DNA of 53,642 bases. It comes from Lentisphaeria bacterium. Lineage in GTDB: Bacteria > Verrucomicrobiota > Lentisphaeria > Victivallales > UBA1829. The notes beneath the pieces are model-generated. The model was not told the origin of the DNA. It saw only the letters and a list, made by a program, of their open reading frames with translations, and made no database searches. The stretch covers positions 1 to 53,642 of the forward strand of contig JAGCTY010000097.1 of assembly GCA_017963105.1 (NCBI GenBank), in the 5' to 3' direction. The position numbers and the translations under genes are program-made. Positions within the stretch are counted from its first letter, which is position 1; each line of letters opens with the position of its first letter. This document shows positions 49,500-53,642 of the stretch, one piece after another.

Positions 49500-52400
49500 A
49501 TGGCAAACATCATCATTTCCAGCGGCATCACCAGCGACGGCATCGTTATTGAGGAAGGCTGCATTTATGTCTCCAGCGGCGGCACGGCGAACAATACCGT
49601 CCTGGACGGCGGCGCCATGAACGTTCTTGGCGGGGCGGAGGCAAACGACACCACCGTCAATTCGGGAGGCAGGCTTTTTGTCAACACGGTCGATGTGAAT
49701 TCCGTTACTGTCCGGAGCGGCGGTTCTCTGATCATCTACAGCAACTGCGGTGTCAGCGGTCTGGACGTGGCCAGGGGAGGGACAATGGTCCTGTCCGGGA
49801 CGGTATCCATAAAGGACGCGACGCTCGAAAGCGGGGTCTGCGTAAACAACTTCTATTTGCTGGAAACCAACACATTGGAAAGCGGATTCCTGCTGTCCTC
49901 GCTCTATGTTCCCTCTCGGGCAAATGCCATATTGTACCAGAACCAGACCATGAAGGACGTCGTCATATCTTCCGGCGGCAGCCTTTACCTCTCCGGCGGG
50001 ATAATCGAAGACCTGTATGTGATGTCGGATGGCGGAATCACCCTGGGCGTCAATGCTTTCCTGCGGAATGCGACGTTCGAAAAGGGCGCGAAAGTTAACG
50101 GTTTCACGCTTCTGGAGACAAACACCGTGGAGGATGCGCTGACGCTTTCCAACGTGGCGGTTTTCGGCGGTTACGGGAACCTGAGTTGGAACCAGTCGGC
50201 TGGAAACATCACCGTCAACCAGGGCGCGATCCTGAACCTTGGTTCCGGAGGTTCGGCGGAAGACGTCTTCGTTTCCCGGGGGGGGATTCTTCTTGTCTCG
50301 AACGGCGCTTTCGCGGAAAACTGCACCCTGGCCGCCGGCGCGCAATTCAATTTCATCACGCTGGCGGAAGCCGTGGAATTCGATACGGCGAACGGCATTG
50401 TCATCGTCGGCGGCACGGTCGTTCCCGTGAGTAAGGATTCGTGGAACATGACCAGCGCCTCCCTGTGCTTCAGCGTGAATGCAAGCGACACCCTGGTCTG
50501 TTCCAACACCCGGCTGATTCTTTCCAGCGGGGCGACCGCGCTGCACACGGTCGTGTCCGGCACACTGTCCGCATTCAACGGCGGATTCGCGCTCGATACG
50601 GTGGTATGTTCCGGCGGGACCGTTTTTGTTTCCGGCGGCGGAGTCCTGGATGAAACCGTCGTCAATTCCGGCGGAAGTCTTGTCGTGAGCCAGAACGGCA
50701 CGGCATCCGTCGTCTTCAATCCGTGGCAGGGGACCGTTTCCTCCGGGTACAGGGCCTCCGTCACATTCCTTGAGCGGGACGCCAACGTGTATTACGGCGG
50801 AAACGAATCGGGACTGGTCGGCAGATCGGATTCATTCGACTCGCTCAACATTGTGTCCGGAAACACCGCGATCGTCTATTCCGGCGGCTTCGTGAGCAGC
50901 GCCTTTGTCAATGAAGGCGCCGTATTGCATGTGCTGGAAGGCGGCACGGCGTTTGTCGCCTATACCCCGTGGTCCGGCTCCGTCATCGCGGATGAGGGCG
51001 CCGGCATCACCATGCTCGAACGCGATGCGAACATCTATTGCTGCAGCCCGGAATCCGGTCTTGTTCTCAGGGCGGACGGAATCGACGGTTTCAGCGTCGA
51101 GGCCGGATACAGCGCCGTCATTTACGCCGACGGATCGGCCGCCGGTCCGGAGATTCATTCCGGGGGGCGCCTTGAACTCAAGTCGGGCGGAACGGCGGAA
51201 AATGTCCGGGTCAACAGCGGGGGCTCCCTGGTCGTTTCGGGCGGCGCGACCGTTTCCGTGGATTACAATCCCTGGAGCGGAACCGTCGTCGCGGAGGAAG
51301 GCGCGGACGTGACGTACTTGGACCGCGACGCGAATATCTATTATGGCGGCGATGCGTTCGGCATCCTGCTGAAAGGCGATGCCCTGGACGAATTGACGAT
51401 CCATTCCGGCTATCAGGCGATTGTCCACGCGGGGGGAGCCGTCCGGGATGTCGTCATGAACAGCGGGGGCAAGCTTGAGGTATTCAGCGGCGGTTCGGCA
51501 AACGTGGTGTTCAATCCGTGGAGCGGCGGGACCGTGGTCATTGCTGCCGGAGCGTCGGTCACGAGCCTTGCCCGGGATGCGAACATCTACTTCGGCGGCT
51601 CGAAAACCGGGCTGCTCAGCCGCGCGGATTCGATGAGCGGACTTGAGGTTTCAGGCGGGAACAGCGCCATTATCTACAGCGGCGGCATGGTCCGGGACCT
51701 GACCGTCGATTCTTCCGGCTACGTTTTGGTCAACAGCGGCGGTGTCGTGGAGAACGCTTCCATTTTCGGAACCAACAGGCTGAGTATAAGCTCGGGCGGC
51801 TTCGTTTCCTCCATTTCCCTTCTCAACGGCGCTTCCGTCGACGTCATGGGCGGCGGCACGGTATGCGGCGTTTCCCTGGACAGCGCCTCCGGGTACAATG
51901 CGTGCAGTATGATCATGAACCCGCGCAGAGCCTATGCGGAAGTTGTTTTCATCGGCAGAAACTGTCTCGTTTCCATGTCTTCATACAACTCCGCCAAAAA
52001 CATCTTTGTCGGCAGCGGAGGCGAGATCATCGTCGGCAGCTACTCCGTCATCAGCAATACGTCCGCTCTTCCGGGAGGCATCATCTTATTGGGCGCCAAT
52101 GCTTCCGCCAATGACCTGTTCCTGGCTTCGGGCGCATCCCTGTCGCTTCCGGATAACGGCTTCCTGCGAAGAGCCGCAATGGACGCCGGGGCCATCGTGA
52201 ACGGATTCCGGCTGCTCCAGCCCCATCTGCTGGACGGGGACCAGGCCTTCTCCTCGGTTTACGTGGGATCAAGCGCGACCCTGCTTTACAGGCAGAAGGC
52301 GGATCATGTCACGGTCGACAGCGGAGCAGTCCTGTCCATCAGCGGTTACGGCCTGGCGGAAAATGTATTCGTTTCTTCCGGGGGCGGGATCCGGGCCGGA

Positions 52401-53642
52401 CAGAATTCCCTGGCCAGAAACGTGACCCTCGCTTCGGGTGCGAACATCAACAACTTCACCATGCTGGAGGATACCACTTTTTCTTCCTTCGAAGACATTG
52501 TCTTTTCCGGGACCGTGGTCTCGTCGAACAGTATTGCCGCCTCATTGAGCAACGGGCAGGCGGCCGTCAGCACCCTGGTTCTTCGCAGCGCCGGTCTTAC
52601 TGTCCACGCAGGTGCGTCCGCCGAAAAAACGACCGTCTTCGGAAACCTTTCCATCCAGGGGAGCGCCCGGGACGTCGTCGTCTCTTCCGGAGGGGTTGTC
52701 TCTGCCTATGGCTGCAATCTTTCCGGCATGACCGTCCTTTCCGGCGGACGGGTCTCCCTCCAGCAAATCTCAAGCGGAATGTACGGTTCCCAGGTGATCG
52801 GATCGTTTTCGGACATCGTCATTTCGTCCGGCGGCACTCTGACAGCCGCAGTTCTCGAAAAGGATGCCACCGTTGAATTTTGCGAGGGCGCTGTCATCAG
52901 CGGATGGATCCGCAACGCGGCGAACCTGGTCATCCGCGGAGACATCGACGCCGGCAGTGCGCAGATCACGATGAACTTCTCGAAGCGCACCCGGAACGAC
53001 GGGACCATGTTCAGCGACATGAGCAGCCTGATCGCCCTGGATATGGACCTGGTCGTCGATACCTGGCAGGATCCCGGGACCTATGTCATCGGCGCGAATG
53101 CAGCCGGTTTTTCCGGGACGATCACGGTCAAAAACGCATCCGGGACGGTCTACGGTCAGTTGTCGCTGGAGCAATCCCGGATCAACTGGAACATTTCGGA
53201 GTATGTCCTCTCCCTGAACGACTCCGATGAACTGTGCCTGACCATCGACACCGTTATCCCGGAAAACGACGGCATCCTGTTCTATAAGAACGGCGTCTTC
53301 GTGAGTTCCCTCAGGTCTTCCTATGAACTCAATCTCAATCAGAGCGACTTCGATCAGGTGTTCATCGCCTCGAACGGTTTCATGGAGGAGACCCGCGGGG
53401 GCTGCTCCATGACTGTCCTGAGCGGCGGAAGCGCGGTCCGGACAAGAGGCGGAGCGATCAACGTGATGGACGGGGGACGCGCGACGGGGATTACCAACGC
53501 GGCAAGCATCCATATCTATGAGGGCGGATTCGCCGAGGATATCGTGTCGGTGACCAGCATCACGGTGGAGTCCGGCGGAAGACTGATCGACACCGTAACG
53601 CCCTACGGAGAGGTCACCGTTTCGTCCGGCGGCGTCATGGAG
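49500..53642 (+). CDS. Giant AIDA-type strand-loop-strand repeat protein (3' end outside window)
   Basis: 1381 codons are open to the window edge. ATG 49500 follows AGGAAGGGG with a 9-base spacer; an ATG at 49474 is in another frame. The protein starts at once with repeats (MANIIISSGITSDGIVI) and has no signal peptide. Units of about 19-20 residues such as VSSGGTANNTVLDGGAMNV recur: the AIDA/autotransporter passenger pattern, which folds as a beta-helix. A longer unit beginning NPWSG appears four times (residues 407, 489, 590 and 672). Around residues 1130-1255 a non-repeat domain ends in DELCLTIDTVI, and a second AIDA block starts after it. Probably a secreted adhesin; the C-terminal barrel, if any, is beyond the window. 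Confidence 0.9.
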   Translation, partial: MANIIISSGITSDGIVIEEGCIYVSSGGTANNTVLDGGAMNVLGGAEANDTTVNSGGRLFVNTVDVNSVTVRSGGSLIIYSNCGVSGLDVARGGTMVLSGTVSIKDATLESGVCVNNFYLLETNTLESGFLLSSLYVPSRANAILYQNQTMKDVVISSGGSLYLSGGIIEDLYVMSDGGITLGVNAFLRNATFEKGAKVNGFTLLETNTVEDALTLSNVAVFGGYGNLSWNQSAGNITVNQGAILNLGSGGSAEDVFVSRGGILLVSNGAFAENCTLAAGAQFNFITLAEAVEFDTANGIVIVGGTVVPVSKDSWNMTSASLCFSVNASDTLVCSNTRLILSSGATALHTVVSGTLSAFNGGFALDTVVCSGGTVFVSGGGVLDETVVNSGGSLVVSQNGTASVVFNPWQGTVSSGYRASVTFLERDANVYYGGNESGLVGRSDSFDSLNIVSGNTAIVYSGGFVSSAFVNEGAVLHVLEGGTAFVAYTPWSGSVIADEGAGITMLERDANIYCCSPESGLVLRADGIDGFSVEAGYSAVIYADGSAAGPEIHSGGRLELKSGGTAENVRVNSGGSLVVSGGATVSVDYNPWSGTVVAEEGADVTYLDRDANIYYGGDAFGILLKGDALDELTIHSGYQAIVHAGGAVRDVVMNSGGKLEVFSGGSANVVFNPWSGGTVVIAAGASVTSLARDANIYFGGSKTGLLSRADSMSGLEVSGGNSAIIYSGGMVRDLTVDSSGYVLVNSGGVVENASIFGTNRLSISSGGFVSSISLLNGASVDVMGGGTVCGVSLDSASGYNACSMIMNPRRAYAEVVFIGRNCLVSMSSYNSAKNIFVGSGGEIIVGSYSVISNTSALPGGIILLGANASANDLFLASGASLSLPDNGFLRRAAMDAGAIVNGFRLLQPHLLDGDQAFSSVYVGSSATLLYRQKADHVTVDSGAVLSISGYGLAENVFVSSGGGIRAGQNSLARNVTLASGANINNFTMLEDTTFSSFEDIVFSGTVVSSNSIAASLSNGQAAVSTLVLRSAGLTVHAGASAEKTTVFGNLSIQGSARDVVVSSGGVVSAYGCNLSGMTVLSGGRVSLQQISSGMYGSQVIGSFSDIVISSGGTLTAAVLEKDATVEFCEGAVISGWIRNAANLVIRGDIDAGSAQITMNFSKRTRNDGTMFSDMSSLIALDMDLVVDTWQDPGTYVIGANAAGFSGTITVKNASGTVYGQLSLEQSRINWNISEYVLSLNDSDELCLTIDTVIPENDGILFYKNGVFVSSLRSSYELNLNQSDFDQVFIASNGFMEETRGGCSMTVLSGGSAVRTRGGAINVMDGGRATGITNAASIHIYEGGFAEDIVSVTSITVESGGRLIDTVTPYGEVTVSSGGVME
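50718..51758 (+). repeat. Four long-period coding repeats (NPW units) in the AIDA-type gene
   Basis: Units start at 50718, 50964, 51267 and 51513, with spacings of 82, 101 and 82 residues. Each has (N/T)PW(S/Q)G, then about 12 residues later VT.L.RDANIYYGG, then a GLL.RAD segment, and then one or two ordinary 20-residue AIDA units. The 101-residue unit carries one additional AIDA unit, so copy-number change occurs at that level. Confidence 0.85.

Overview
The window is a GC-rich bacterial chromosome segment with about 42 protein genes, one SRP RNA gene and no rRNA, tRNA, CRISPR array or intact insertion sequence. Several features point to an anaerobic, LPS-bearing member of the PVC superphylum, most likely Lentisphaerota (Victivallis-like). 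They are a 726-residue GreA-type protein with a very long N-terminal extension (a form known from Chlamydiae), a WaaP-type LPS kinase, a strict-anaerobe type hybrid cluster protein, and a giant AIDA-type strand-loop-strand repeat protein. The taxonomic placement is inference; no 16S gene is present.

Layout. 0.2-5.3 kb (minus): a glycosyltransferase, then a tight operon ygfA-rny-HD hydrolase-oppF. 5.8-6.4 kb: an LRAT-fold protein. 6.6-16.1 kb (plus): a long housekeeping run hisH-hisA-aroB-dprA-comF-accD-SRP RNA-rph-purM-PerM permease-zinc-ribbon protein, with overlapping starts and an accD promoter inside comF. 16.2-22.3 kb: topA, a SanA-like protein, ispD and a membrane glycosyltransferase. 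22.4-26.3 kb (minus): an arginine antiporter/arginine decarboxylase pair behind a leader that can form two mutually exclusive hairpins, one of which hides the ribosome binding site. 26.4-28.1 kb: mraY and an unknown membrane-anchored protein. 28.1-32.2 kb (minus): a MoxR/DUF58/BatA-type operon. 32.7-36.2 kb: an S24-like repressor with a palindromic operator, uronate isomerase, and a protein derived from IS66 transposase that lacks the catalytic core. 36.3-44.5 kb: a BaiN-type flavoprotein (minus), the giant GreA, a phosphoesterase, glnS and hcp. 44.6-49.2 kb: an envelope cluster (I42-type lipoprotein, WaaP kinase, nucleotidyltransferase-fold protein, alkaline-phosphatase-superfamily enzyme, GT2). 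From 49.5 kb to the window edge: the open-ended AIDA-type repeat protein.

Promoters are unusually easy to read: many transcription units have a TTGAAA/TTGACA-like -35, a 16-17 bp spacer and a TATATT-like -10 in AT-rich gaps. The signals most worth follow-up are the leader switch on the arginine acid-resistance operon, a dispersed two-hairpin repeat with compensatory stem changes (one single copy, one threefold tandem), the core-less IS66-derived protein, and the NPW long-period repeat inside the giant surface protein.
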